Positions 35,286 to 45,752 of a stretch of 64,000 nt of DNA are shown here, piece after piece (the first letter of the stretch is position 1; each line of letters begins with the position of its first letter). The notes beneath the pieces were generated by a model. It had not been told where the DNA came from. It did no database searches and worked only from the letters and a program-made list of their open reading frames with translations. The position numbers and the translations under genes are program-made. This stretch comes from Bremia lactucae (Eukaryota; Oomycota; Peronosporomycetes; Peronosporales; Peronosporaceae). The stretch covers positions 8,941 through 72,940 of the forward strand of contig NW_027152021.1 of assembly GCF_004359215.1 (NCBI RefSeq), given 5' to 3'.

Positions 35286-36641
35286 TTAAGTATACGAAAC
35301 TCGTGACTCCAAGTCCACAGGAATTACGGGCAAAAGCTGCTTCGAGTCCAGAAGGCTCCAATTAGGAGACTGTTGCTTCTTGTGCCACTTGAAATCATTA
35401 ACTTTCGCCCAAAGACCCGAGTCTTTTGCAACACCCAACTGCTCCAGCTGATCCTTGAGACCGGGAAATTGTAGGCAGTACGGCCCAAATTGCATCTGCT
35501 CGCAGTCTTCAATGATAGGATGGCTAGAAATACGAAGGTGAAATTGTGTGGCACTACTCAAATGAACACGCAGCTGGCGGCATGCGACAAAAAAGTCACA
35601 ATTATTGCTCTTTTCGAGCCATAAACTACCAAAAATCGCTCCAGTGTAAAATACACAATTTGTCAGGGTATCACCACGGATCGCGGAAGTCTCAACACAC
35701 ACAAATACAACACAATTCGATAATTGCGAAAAATTCAAGTCAAGACGGCTCAAATTGTCGGTATCGGCGAAGCTGCTATGGTCAATAATGATGACTTCGT
35801 TTTTCTTGTTGGCATACACCAGCTCGTCTATGGTTTTCACTGCCACTGACGATGGCTGTTGGTTTTTATTTAAATCAGTCGACGCTTCCTGGAGAACATT
35901 TTGTCGCTTCTCAGTCATTTTGGCTTGTTGAGCAGCATGAGCTCGGAACGTAAACTTTTTTCTTGGAGCGAAAGTTGTGCGAGTCGTGTCAATTAGCTCC
36001 AATAACTTGGCTACTATATGCTGCGTTTGGCGAGTATCGTACGGTGATAAATAGAGCGACGAAGCTGATGCAGCAGCATCTCTCATGTCGTTCACCTTGA
36101 GCAACAGAGCATCGAGATAAACTTCCTTGCTTTTTTCACATGCAACCGGCTGCTTCTTTTGTTCACTGTATAGCGCCACCTGTTTGCGCACATGCTCCTC
36201 TTGCTGAATATATTTCTTCCAAAATGCCGTCACGAGTTCATCGGTTGTCCTTTCCCGGTAAAACTTTAGATCTCCAGAAGCTGTCCCAGTAATTGACCCA
36301 CTCGCCTCTTGTTTCTCCTGACGCCGCTTCTCCAGTGCGTGTGCTAGGCTCTCCTCGTGATTTGTAATAACGGGAAAATCACCATTGATATTGATTTTAT
36401 TGAGTGGCACAATAGCGCCGTGTAATGGCTTGCAGTCAAAGTAGCGCTTGCCCTGGACCGAGCCGTCCCCTTTGCCTAACGGTTTGTCCAGCCGCACACC
36501 AATCCAATTGTCGCCCGGGAGACCACTTACCTTACCAATATATGCTATCTCACCGTAGCGTTTAAGGCTGGCACGCAGACCACCTTTTAAATTTGGAGAA
36601 AGGAGCTCGCAGCGCATTCCAATGGTCACTGGAGTGTTCAT
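35286..36641 (-). CDS. CAP-Gly and tubulin cofactor C fusion protein
   Basis: 451 residues in one exon. Residues 8-80 form a CAP-Gly domain (GEIAYIGKVSG, NWIGVRLDKPLGKGDGSVQGKRYF). Residues about 125-240 match the TBCC N-terminal spectrin-like domain (ELVTAFWKKYI, YLSPYDTRQTQHIVAKLLEL, RKKFTF). Residues about 270-430 are a TBCC beta-helix (NCVVFV, NCVFYTGAIFGSLWLE, IIEDCEQMQFGPY) that keeps the CRQLRVH stretch where the catalytic arginine finger of cofactor C lies. Ordinary TBCC lacks a CAP-Gly domain; that module belongs to TBCB and TBCE. The likely job is GTPase activation on beta-tubulin during heterodimer folding, with CAP-Gly binding the tubulin EEY tail. Confidence 0.88.
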   Translation of the reverse strand: MNTPVTIGMRCELLSPNLKGGLRASLKRYGEIAYIGKVSGLPGDNWIGVRLDKPLGKGDGSVQGKRYFDCKPLHGAIVPLNKININGDFPVITNHEESLAHALEKRRQEKQEASGSITGTASGDLKFYRERTTDELVTAFWKKYIQQEEHVRKQVALYSEQKKQPVACEKSKEVYLDALLLKVNDMRDAAASASSLYLSPYDTRQTQHIVAKLLELIDTTRTTFAPRKKFTFRAHAAQQAKMTEKRQNVLQEASTDLNKNQQPSSVAVKTIDELVYANKKNEVIIIDHSSFADTDNLSRLDLNFSQLSNCVVFVCVETSAIRGDTLTNCVFYTGAIFGSLWLEKSNNCDFFVACRQLRVHLSSATQFHLRISSHPIIEDCEQMQFGPYCLQFPGLKDQLEQLGVAKDSGLWAKVNDFKWHKKQQSPNWSLLDSKQLLPVIPVDLESRVSYT

Positions 36642-37142
36642 CGTTTACCACTTGATCGAATCTTGAATATCACACTGCGATACATTTCTAATACTTATTT
36701 TAGAAATGTTATACGAAATTGTCAAGATGAACTCAATTTTGGAATTGATAGAATGCGGCAGAATACAATACGCACCTTCAATGAAATATGATTCCTCGAC
36801 ATTTTCGGCAAATAGTGTCCGCTGTGGGTAAAATTCGAGCCTGTAGATAAAAAGGAATTAAAAAAAACGATATTAAGAAAGCCATAACGTTTGGACGTTT
36901 AAAGCGTAAACACAAAAAAAAATTGAACGATGTCAACAAGCCACCTTGCATTAAATTGTATAGATATGGCCGGATCAGACCAACCTTACGCAATAAATCG
37001 TTAGTCTAGTTGGGCGCAACAAGACTTTGTGCACCATCACGTCGACTTAACACTTTGATCAGTGCTGACTGGTCTACAGGCACGATGGCTGCGAGTGCTG
37101 CACAAGGAAGCAACACAGATCGTCAAGTGACTTGGTGCAACG
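36642..37142. other. Intergenic, with a short open leader before an LTR
   Basis: AT-rich and mostly featureless. At 37085 an ATG opens 19 codons (MAASAAQGSNTD, ending VTWCN) that run directly into the LTR at 37143. No other gene signal. Confidence 0.4.
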
Positions 37143-37578
37143 TGTAACGCGGTTTATCGTTACATGAAATTAACACTTAAAGGTTGTTAATTGATACATT
37201 ATCTAAAGGTAGAAAATATTTGGAGAATATTACTTGACATGGTAATATTCTAAAAGCTTATCCATTGGTAGATATAGACCATTACATTTACTTTCTTCAA
37301 GGTCCAGTCAGCGCTGGGCATGCGCAAAGAGAAAGACCGATAAGACTTTATTACATGTTTTGTATTAATTTATAAGTAAGTTAGTATTAAGTAGATAGAC
37401 AAAAAGAACTTAATTACAATAATATTTTTTTAATTAACCCTCTTTAAAGCAAGTGTTAAAAGAGAAGTCTTCCTCTGCACGTACTAGTGTACGTGAAGTT
37501 ACGTAAGGCACCACTCGCAACTGAAGCAGTGCGAAGTGGACTTGTACTGAAGCAGTACAAGTCGTAGTGCCCCGTACG
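37143..37578 (+). repeat. LTR of left arm
   Basis: 436 bp starting TGTAACGCGG, ending CCCCGTACG, in the opposite orientation to the LTR at 41502-41929. Both ends are slightly worn compared with the 10-bp inverted termini of the copy at 21369. Confidence 0.85.
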
Positions 37579-37580
37579 CG

Positions 37581-37591
37581 TGGTAGCACTT
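37581..37591 (+). promoter_or_regulatory. Primer binding site TGGTAGCACTT
   Basis: It lies two bases after the LTR end. The same 11 bases occur after the LTRs at 41489-41499 and 46838-46848 (both - strand). It would pair with a tRNA whose 3' end is AAGTGCTACCA. Confidence 0.7.
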
Positions 37592-38424
37592 GTTGGTCCG
37601 TCCAAGGACCACATTTCCTTCATCTAACATGGACATGTTAGATGATAATGGAAATACGCATCACGTTTTGCGTGATAGCTACTCCTTTCTAAGTGACATA
37701 GAAAGGAGTGCGGTCGAACGAATGATTTCAACCGTAGGGAACGATGTCATCTTGTCCATGCTGTCCGGTTTGGACAGAGATGATCTCCATTCAGCCATCG
37801 CCAAGTTCATACAACATGAACTTGACGGTTGAGGTTACAACAGGTACAGACCCCTGTACCTGGGGTGACGCAGACGCGTCGTCCCGAAACCTTAAAATTG
37901 ACATCTCTAAGCATAGAGGAGTCGAAGAAGACTCCCTTTTAAGATGGTTTGTCGAGTTGTACGATGCCATAAGGGCTCGTCACATCGTCGACGAGCAAAT
38001 GCAAGTCGCATTTGTTCAGTCAAATTTGGCAGGTCGTGCCAAAACTTGGGCACTAGGCCTTACGTTGCGCGACCCATTTTTCTTTGGGTCGCTAAAGACT
38101 TTTAAAGCCCGGCTCAAACAGACGTTTGAACCGCCTAGGGCGGAGTTCAGAGCTCGGTCAGAGCTTCTGAAACTCAAGCATGGCAAGCGTGATGTTCACG
38201 CTTATGCCCAGCACATACGACTCTTAGCGAGTTGTATCACAAACAACCCAGTTCATGAACACACTTTGATTACGGTGTTCATGCAAGGTCTTACGGATGG
38301 TTCCGTAAAGATCCACCTGTTTCGCTGGAACTGGATACGCTTGAAGAAGCAATATCCGTTGCGGAACAGGATGACTTTAGCTCGATACAGGCTCAAGCTA
38401 GTTCGTCATCATATCGTCCTCTAA
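37590..38424 (+). pseudogene. Gypsy gag, left arm
   Basis: Two overlapping frames. 37590-37832 gives the N-terminal 80 residues (MLDDNGNTHHVL, SAVERMIS). 37744-38424 gives the capsid-like part (LLRWFVELYDAI, QVAFVQSNLAGRAKTWALG, FKARLKQTFEPPRAEFRARSE). They are out of register by one base. The product would form the particle that packages element RNA. The zinc knuckle that should follow is destroyed by the hairpins. Confidence 0.8.
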
Positions 38425-38441
38425 GACGACACGAACTGGGA

Positions 38442-38614
38442 GGCCCAGAACATATGGACCTCTCTTATGTCGAAAGCGACAAACCTCGCTTTTCGAACAA
38501 AAAAGCGAGGTTTGTCGCTTTCGACATAAGAGAGGTCCATATGTTCTGGGCCTACACTCATGAGCGTGGTGTCCTAACTTTTTGAAAAGTTAGGACACCA
38601 CGCTCATGAGTGTA
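38442..38614. repeat. Two abutting perfect hairpins inside gag
   Basis: Hairpin 1, 38442-38552: 52-bp arms with a 7-nt loop. Hairpin 2, 38553-38614: 30-bp arms with a 2-nt loop. Both arms are made of gag sequence that is present once in the intact - strand copy (about 40500-40640). The knuckle-coding bases between them have been lost. Confidence 0.95.
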
Positions 38615-38817
38615 GGATTCCACGCCGAGTACCGAGAGGTACTGAACTTAATTATGGACCGAATACCAAAAAGGGTAACAGTCGCGGGTCCGACGTTGTT
38701 GCAAAATTGCAACAGCAAGGCGTACCGCCAAAAAATGGTCAGGGTAAGTTGGGGCACAACGCTCTACTGATACAGCAACCTCAAGAGAATTTGCAAATCT
38801 CTTGACTAAAGTTGCTC

Positions 38818-38917
38818 NNNNNNNNNNNNNNNNNNNNNNNNNNNNNNNNNNNNNNNNNNNNNNNNNNNNNNNNNNNNNNNNNNNNNNNNNNNNNNNNNNN
38901 NNNNNNNNNNNNNNNNN
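38818..38917. other. 100-N assembly gap
   Basis: Exactly 100 N, the usual code for a scaffold gap of unknown size. It lies at the centre of the inverted gypsy arms. Confidence 0.99.
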
Positions 38918-39690
38918 TATCGCACACAGAAGGTCGAAGAGCTATGTCGGGAGGTTGACTCCCTTACATGGCCCGTTTTTAATCCATCGGTAAGGAATTT
39001 ATCGATCGCAAGTACTTGTTCACGAGGCAGTGGCCACTGCTCATGACACAGTACTTCTAGCCTGGTTTGAGCTCGATCTCATGTCGAGTGCCTTTATCCT
39101 TAGGCAACTCGAATACTCTGTTTCATCCCGAATTTAATGAAATCCTTGTATAGCGGATTTGTCTTTAATGACTCCCAGGATTGAGTAGTGTATCTCTCAA
39201 TCCGAGTCTTCACATCGAGAACACTCGCCCATCGATGAGCTGCTGAGAACCCGTTCGTTCTCTGCAAAAATTACCGCTTACCGAATACGGTTACGTATTC
39301 GTCCTCTGTGACGATTACGCAGATCTGCTTGATCTACCACTTTGCAGATCTCTCAAAAACCGCTTGGGTTCTAGGGTTAATAATTGAGTAATCTCCGAAG
39401 TTAACTTCGGAGGCGCATACAGATCAAGCGTGTAGCGCCTACTCTTGATCCGTCATTAACCAAGACATTCAATGACTCGGTTTCTTCCTGTGATTTATCC
39501 ACAGGCTGCCGAGGATCAATCCCTCGGGATCTTGAAGTCTTGTCACTTCAACATTAACTATTTAAGGAGATTTCTACTCAAGTACGTGGGGCCTTATTCC
39601 CTCAACGTCTTCCTACTGTGATTGCGCTATCACAGTCGGGTCCTCTACGGTCGACTCTCTACTCGACTTAGGATCATCGTGTTGTCCGTT

Positions 39691-40628
39691 TTAGACAACT
39701 GGTATCTTCCTAGAATTTCGCCCGCTAGGCGTACATTTATGTCTCAATCCACTCGACTTATTCGAGTGGTGGACGTTCGGCGCTGCCTGTGCATTAGCAC
39801 AGCCGCCAGGAGCTGACTCCACAGGGTGATTAGTAGCCACACTGTGATCTTGTGCAGTCGTACTAACGACTGTACCACAAGTGAGACCATCGCACTCACT
39901 CGTAGTACATCCACACACTTGTGGACGCTCTAAGATGCTCATCCGATGGCCATCTGATGAACAAGTGGCAGGTATCTTTACGGATCGATGCTGCCAGCTG
40001 ATCCTTGGCTCATATTTTCTGAGCCAAGGTAAACCTAGGATGACATCAAATTTGGCATTCAAATTCTGTACGATGAAACCGTCGTCGTACTGTAATTTTT
40101 TTAACGTGTAGTGAAAATTTCACTACGCGTTTCGTGACTGTTTTCGATGCGCCTGTCGCTTGACGCACCGTTATCCTCATTGGAGGGATGTCGCGCTCAA
40201 CATATTTGAGCCTACGATTCTCTAGCGACAGACGACGAATAAAATTATTCGACGCTCATACTGTCCACTAGGGCTCTCAATGACAAATCATTTGTCACTT
40301 TTAATTTCAAGGTGATGAGGGATACCTCATCACCAGGTGCAGAGACACATAATGATTGTGTGTCTGAAGCAACTTTAGTCAAGAAATTTGCAAATTCTCT
40401 TGAAGTTGCTGGATCAGTAGGACGTTGCGATTTCGCAACAACGTCGGACCCGCGACCGTTGCCCTTTTTGGTATTCGGTCCATAATTACGTTCAGTACCT
40501 CTCGGTACTCGGCGTGGAATCCTACACTCATGAGCGTGGTGTCCTAACTTTTCACAGCGATTGCATTTCCGCAATCGCTTGTTGTTCGAAAAGCGAGGTT
40601 TGTCGCTTTCGACATAAGAGAGGTCCAT
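39691..40628 (-). pseudogene. Gypsy zinc knuckle and aspartic protease, right arm
   Basis: 40628-40245 starts with CNRCEKLGHHAHEC, a CCHC knuckle (C-x2-C-x4-H-x4-C), then a linker and LKVTNDLSLRALVDSMS, where the protease active-site LVDSG is altered to LVDSM. After a break, 40062-39691 continues with NAKFDVILGLPWLRKYEPRISW, the conserved C-terminal part of retropepsins. The change of the glycine after the catalytic aspartate and serine suggests a dead protease. Confidence 0.75.
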
Positions 40629-40657
40629 ATGTTCTGGGCCTCCCAGTTCGTGTCGTC

Positions 40658-41490
40658 TTAGAGGACGATATGATGACGAACTAGCTTGAGCCTGTATCGA
40701 GCTAAAGTCATCCTGTTCCGCAACGGATATTGCTTCTTCAAGCGTATCCAGTTCCAGCGAAACAGGTGGATCTTTACGGAACCATCCGTAAGACCTTGCA
40801 TGAACACCGTAATCAAAGTGTGTTCATGAACTGGGTTGTTTGTGATACAACTCGCTAAGAGTCGTATGTGCTGGGCATAAGTGAACATCACGCTTGCCAT
40901 GCTTGAGTTTCAGAAGCTCTGACCGAGCTCTAAACTCCGCCCTAGGCGGTTCAAACGTCTGTTTGAGCCGGGCTTTAAAAGTCTTTAGCGACCCAAAGAA
41001 AAATGGGTCGCGCAACGTAAGGCCTAGTGCCCAAGTTTTGGCACGACCTGCCAAATTTGACTGAACAAATGCGACTTGCATTTGCTCGTCGACGATGTGA
41101 CGAGCCCTTATGGCATCGTACAACTCGACAAACCATCTTAAAAGGGAGTCTTCTTCGACTCCTCTATGCTTAGAGATGTCAATTTTAAGGTTTCGGGACG
41201 ACGCGTCTGCGTCACCCCAGGTACAGGGGTCTGTACCTGTTGTAACCTCAACCGTCAAGTTCATGTTGTATGAACTTGGCGATGGCTGAATGGAGAACAT
41301 CTCTGTCCAAACCGGACAGCATGGACAAGATGACATCGTTCCCTACGGTTGAAATCATTCGTTCGACCGCACTCCTTTCTATGTCACTTAGAAAGGAGTA
41401 GCTATCACGCAAAACGTGATGCGTATTTCCATTATCATCTAATATGTCCATGTTAGATGAAGGAAATGTGGTCCTTGGACGGACCAACAA
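40658..41490 (-). pseudogene. Gypsy gag, right arm
   Basis: Same capsid protein as the left arm, in three shifted frames (41490-41248, 41336-40824, 40900-40658). A one-base change near 40885 breaks it where the left arm reads HAYAQHIRLLAS in frame. Confidence 0.8.
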
Positions 41491-41501
41491 GTGCTACCAC
41501 G

Positions 41502-41929
41502 TGTATGGGGCACTATGACTTGTACTGCTTCAGTACAAGTCCACTTCGCACTGCTTCAGTTGCGAGTGGTGCCTCAAGTAACTTCACGTACACTAGTACG
41601 TGCAGAGGAAGACTTCTCTTTTAACACTTGCTTTAAAGAGAGTTAATTAAAATCTGTCTTATTATAATTAAGTTCTTCTTGTCTATCTACTTAATACTAA
41701 CTTACTTATAAATTAAAATAAAACATGTAATAAAGTCGTATCTGTCTTTCTCTTTGCGCGCGTCCAGCGCTGACTGGACCGCGGAGAAAGCAGATATAAT
41801 GGTCTATACCTACCAATGGATAAGCTTCTAGAAAATTACCATGCAAAGTAATATTCTCCGAATATTATCTACATTTTAGAATTAACAACCTTCAAGTGTT
41901 AATTTCATGTAACGACACACCCCGTTACA
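41502..41929 (-). repeat. LTR of right arm
   Basis: 428 bp, TGTATGGGGC to CCCCGTTACA on the + strand. It abuts a second LTR family directly at 41930. Confidence 0.85.
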
Positions 41930-42307
41930 GTGTAGGCAAGGTGCCTCGAAACTTCAGGTACACAAGAGTACAGAGAAAGGTTTCTAGGTAAATAAGGGTC
42001 TTTAACTACCAAAATGTAATTCAATGAATTTAGAAAAGTAAAATTGTATTTCTACAATTAAATTCCTACGTAACGATCTTCTATCTACTACTGAGCTTAT
42101 TACATTAAAATCTAACTAAGTATGGCGCCACCTTGCGCACCGCACAATCGTGTCTTGAAACGATTAGTTGGGTGATACAGACTTAAATCAACCAATCGGT
42201 AGAGCTAATGTCTTATTGCATGAATGATATCAAATTTGGTATTATTGTACTTCTTTGCTTATTTTCTCTTATAGGAAATAATACTTGTGTAACGGGACAC
42301 CCCGTTA
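41930..42307 (-). repeat. LTR, 3' copy, truncated
   Basis: Matches 46908-47363 with scattered differences and a deletion of about 75 bp near 42250. It ends GGGACACCCCGTTACA. The outer 58 bp or so are missing at the junction with the neighbouring element. Confidence 0.8.
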
Positions 42308-42358
42308 CATCACCCCCTTGGTTACTTTCTAAGATAAATCTCATTCGTTGGTCTCGTA

Positions 42359-42831
42359 TGACCGACGACCAAAATCATATTCCGTTATTCGACTTGTTCA
42401 GGCTTCACAAGCCTGGTGAGGATGAAACGGAATTCTTTATCGATGCTTATTACCGGCATCGTTGGTACACTTGCAAACAGGCAAAGGATGTCAAATCTTT
42501 GTTCCTAACTTGGACAGCCTTTGTACAGAATGTACAAAACATAGGCCGTGAGGTCTGGCTTGACAAACTAAATGCTTTTCGTGTACGGTTCGACAAACGG
42601 ATCGGAGTCGGTGCACGCTATAAGTTGCACCGTTTGTCTACAGAGGCAGAAATTTCTTGCCTGTCGTGGGGAGCTCATGCCCATGCTGTTTTAAGGGTGC
42701 AGGTCATGCCCCTAAAGAAGCATATTGCCTCAAAGATCTCCATTAAAGGACTCTCATCTCGTAAGAGATGCGTCAAGGGATTGATAACCTCCAATTTCTT
42801 ACGAGCACGGGTTGCGCTCGTTCCCCGATAA
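42359..42831 (+). CDS. Antisense open frame between chromodomain and 3' LTR
   Basis: The frame is open from 42208 (inside the LTR); the first methionine outside the LTR gives 157 codons starting MTDDQNHIP. The composition is protein-like, with aromatic and charged helices (FLTWTAFVQNVQNIGREVW, LDKLNAFRVRFDKR). It lies on the opposite strand to gag-pol. The same frame continues after two stops (42829 and about 42850) into a coiled-coil-like stretch to 43299. No domain recognised. It may be an extra antisense gene of this element family or chance. Confidence 0.35.
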
Positions 42832-43279
42832 AATTTCCGGCGAGGAGGATAGGTCTCGTCGTACTGCAAGACTAGACCCGGAACTTCCAACATCAGCTGG
42901 GAACGAGTTCCCAGCTATCATGCGAGGGTGGATACCCTCGCCAACGAACGAGATACCTCGTTCGGACCCCCTTTGCCTTACGGTGGTTCGAGAAGCCTTC
43001 AACAAAACATCGCTTCTCACCTCTTGAATCCTTCAATGGATGTGGAGGAGAAGGAAAGATCGGGTTCGCCTCGTTTAACGAGCTCGATTCAACATCGTGA
43101 TTTAAATGACACCGTTTATTATTTAAGGGAGAATAATGATCACGAGCAGTTCCGTCGTCGCGAGTTAGCGGTGACGGTCGATAATGTTTCTCGTGACCAG
43201 TTAAAAAGTTGTGCGCGACTGAACAACTGGCGAACGAAAGGACACATCAGTCCATTCAAAACGAGCTGTTATTGGCTCG

Positions 43280-43693
43280 TCAGAAGATCTCTTCTTTGAA
43301 GGAAAGTGGATCGTCTGGTTCAAGAGAATCATACCCTGTTCCGAGACAATAAGTCTTTGGCTCAGAACTATCAGGCTTTGACGGATGCCCTTGACCGTTC
43401 CGGTGTAATCCGGAATCGGAAGAAGCCTCGTACAGATGGTACGGGCGGAGACGCCCAATACAAAACGTAGGATGCGTACGCATACCAAAAGGCAGCTCGA
43501 TCGTTTACGCATTGCTTGGCGATGTAAGGACACGAAACAGGCCGATATACCTGGGCAGTAATTTATAACTGCCACTATTCGTCACTATCTGTTTTGGTAG
43601 GTTTACCGTAGACAGTAGGACTAGTTCGTTAATTTCAAATGACAGTATGTTTGCTCTTCCATTTTCGTCAGAGTTCCGTTTCTGTCGGTCCAC
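43280..43693 (-). pseudogene. Gypsy integrase C-terminal region
   Basis: INELVLLSTVNLPK and KLLPRYIGLFRVL (43650-43520) followed in another frame by RTHPTFCIGRLRPYHLY (43483-43430). This is the GPY/F-type end of chromoviral integrase. It precedes the linker and chromodomain tail. Confidence 0.75.
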
Positions 43694-44963
43694 CGCATCG
43701 GCGATGGAATCTGGTACGAACGGACCACGGCTTCTCTTGCCAGCAGGAAATCGGCTGACTCGGTTTTATTTTTTTTAGTGCGACCGGCTCGTATTGCGGA
43801 GATATTAATCTATAAATTAATGAGAGATTTATCATTCTCATTAATATGATTTTTTTCGATGCTGAGTTTTTCAGCATTGTTGTCTACTTCTATGTTAGTT
43901 AACTCAACATTGGTAAATTCGCATTGACCTTAGAACAATGCGTGATGAACAACAGCTAATAGGTTCTTTGCTATTTTTTGACATACCATCAATGATTAAG
44001 TCTTTCGTGGTATCGGTGTTTGAGGGGGTACTGTTGCAGCGTTCAGTTTATTGAATGCATGCACTATCCGCCATCCTCCTATTGCGCACACAGAAGGTTG
44101 GAGAGCTTTGTGGGGAAGTTGACTCCTCACATGGCTCGCTGCTAAGCGTTCGGCAAAGAATTTGTCGATCACTATTACTCGTTCACGAGGCAATGGCTAT
44201 TGCTTCATGAGACATCATTTCGAACCTGGAATTAGGTCGATTTCGGGTCGAGTAAAGTAATCCTTAGGCAACTCGCACGGTACTGATTCGGATAAGACAT
44301 CATTGAATTCTTTTAAATTCTGATATCAAAGGTTGTCTTCAATAAATCCCAGGATTGGGACGCAAAAATTTCAATTCGAGTCTTCTCCTCGAGAACACTT
44401 TCGTCCATCGAAGAGCTGCTGAGAGCCCGTTCTTTTATAAGAAATACTAATTTCGACCGAATATCGACCACGTAGTTGTCATCTGTGACAAGTACGCATA
44501 TCTGCTTGTCTTTGCCACTACGCAGATCACGCAAGAACCGTTTCAGTTCTAGCGTTGACAATTGAGATATCTCCGAAATTAACTTCGGAGGCGCTTATAG
44601 ATCAAGTGTATAAGCGCCTACATTCTATACATTGTTTGCTAAGACATTGATTGTCTCAGTTTCTTCTTTGGAACTTATTTCCAAATGTACTTGGGAATCT
44701 TTGACCACAGGTTTTCGAAGACTTTTTCCCACAGAAACTTTGGGGGCGGTATCCTCCCCAACTGCCTCTAGCTGTGGTTGCGCTACCACAGCGAAATCCT
44801 CCACGATTGACTCTCTAGTCGACCTAGGACTTTCGCACTGTCTCTTATAGACTGGCGTTTTAAACTTTCTTGGATGTTGCATTCCAAGCAAGCATCTTTG
44901 TTTCGTACCAATCAACTTATTAGAGTGGTCGAATTCATCGACGCTGCCTCGGCTTGGCCATAT

Positions 44964-45089
44964 CCGTCGGTAACTATGTCCACGTCACAATGGTTGAACT
45001 TCGACGCTGCCTGTGCTTGTGCACAGCCGTCGGTAACTATGTCCACGTCACAATGGTTGAACTTCGACGCTGCCTGTGCTTGTGCACAG
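44964..45089. repeat. 63-bp in-frame tandem duplication in gypsy protease linker
   Basis: Units 44964-45026 and 45027-45089 appear identical. On the - strand each codes 21 residues of the type DGCAQAQAASKFNHCDVDIV. A diverged third unit overlaps 44930-44970. Confidence 0.9.
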
Positions 45090-45752
45090 CCGTCGGGATC
45101 TAACTCCACAACGTCTTGGGTATCCACACTGAGGTCGTGTGCAGTCATGCTAACGACTGAACCGAACCACAAGTGAGGCCATCGCACTCACTCGTAGGAC
45201 ATCCACACGCTTGTGGACGCTCTAGGACGTTCATCAGTTGGCCATCTGATGAAAAGAGACAGGCATCGTCACGGCTTGATCCTGCTAATTTTTACATGGC
45301 TCGTACTTTCTGAGCCATAGTAATCCAAGGGTGACATCAAATTTGTAATCCAATCCAAATATAGTACGATGAAATCATCATCGTACTGTTGACCCTTTAA
45401 TGTCTATTGGATACCTACTACACGTTTCATTACCGTTACAGAAGCGCCTGTTGCTGGCGCACTGTGAATAGGGATATCGCACTCAAAAAATTGAACCTGC
45501 GATCTTTTAGCGATTGGAGTCTATTAAAATGTTTTGACGCTCCACAGTCGACTAATGGCAACTTATTTGACTCTTTTATTTCAGGGTGATGGGGTTAACC
45601 TCGTCCCCTGGGGCAGTAGTACACAATGTTTGCGTGTGAGGAGTAACTTTCGTCGAATGACCTGCAATTTCTTTAAATTCTTTTTTTGGCGTTGCTGGAT
45701 CAGTAGGGCACTCCGTACCTAATAATCCCGATCGTTTTTCTTTCGATCACCC

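Larger units (their letters stand above)
37143..38817 (+). mobile_element. Ty3/gypsy element, left arm (LTR and gag) on + strand
   Basis: LTR 37143-37578, then the primer site at 37581 and gag. The arm is an inverted copy of 40370-41929, with small differences and a rearranged zinc-knuckle region (double hairpin at 38442-38614). It ends at the 100-N gap, so pol and any 3' LTR are unseen. Confidence 0.85.
38918..41929 (-). mobile_element. Ty3/gypsy element, right arm (LTR, gag, protease) on - strand
   Basis: Reading down: LTR 41929-41502, primer site 41499-41489, gag 41490-40660, zinc knuckle and protease linker 40628-40245, protease 40062-39690, and a leader to RT at about 39500-38918. RT, RNase H and integrase would lie in or beyond the gap. 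It shares its LTR family with the elements at 18233-21777 and 37143. Confidence 0.85.
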
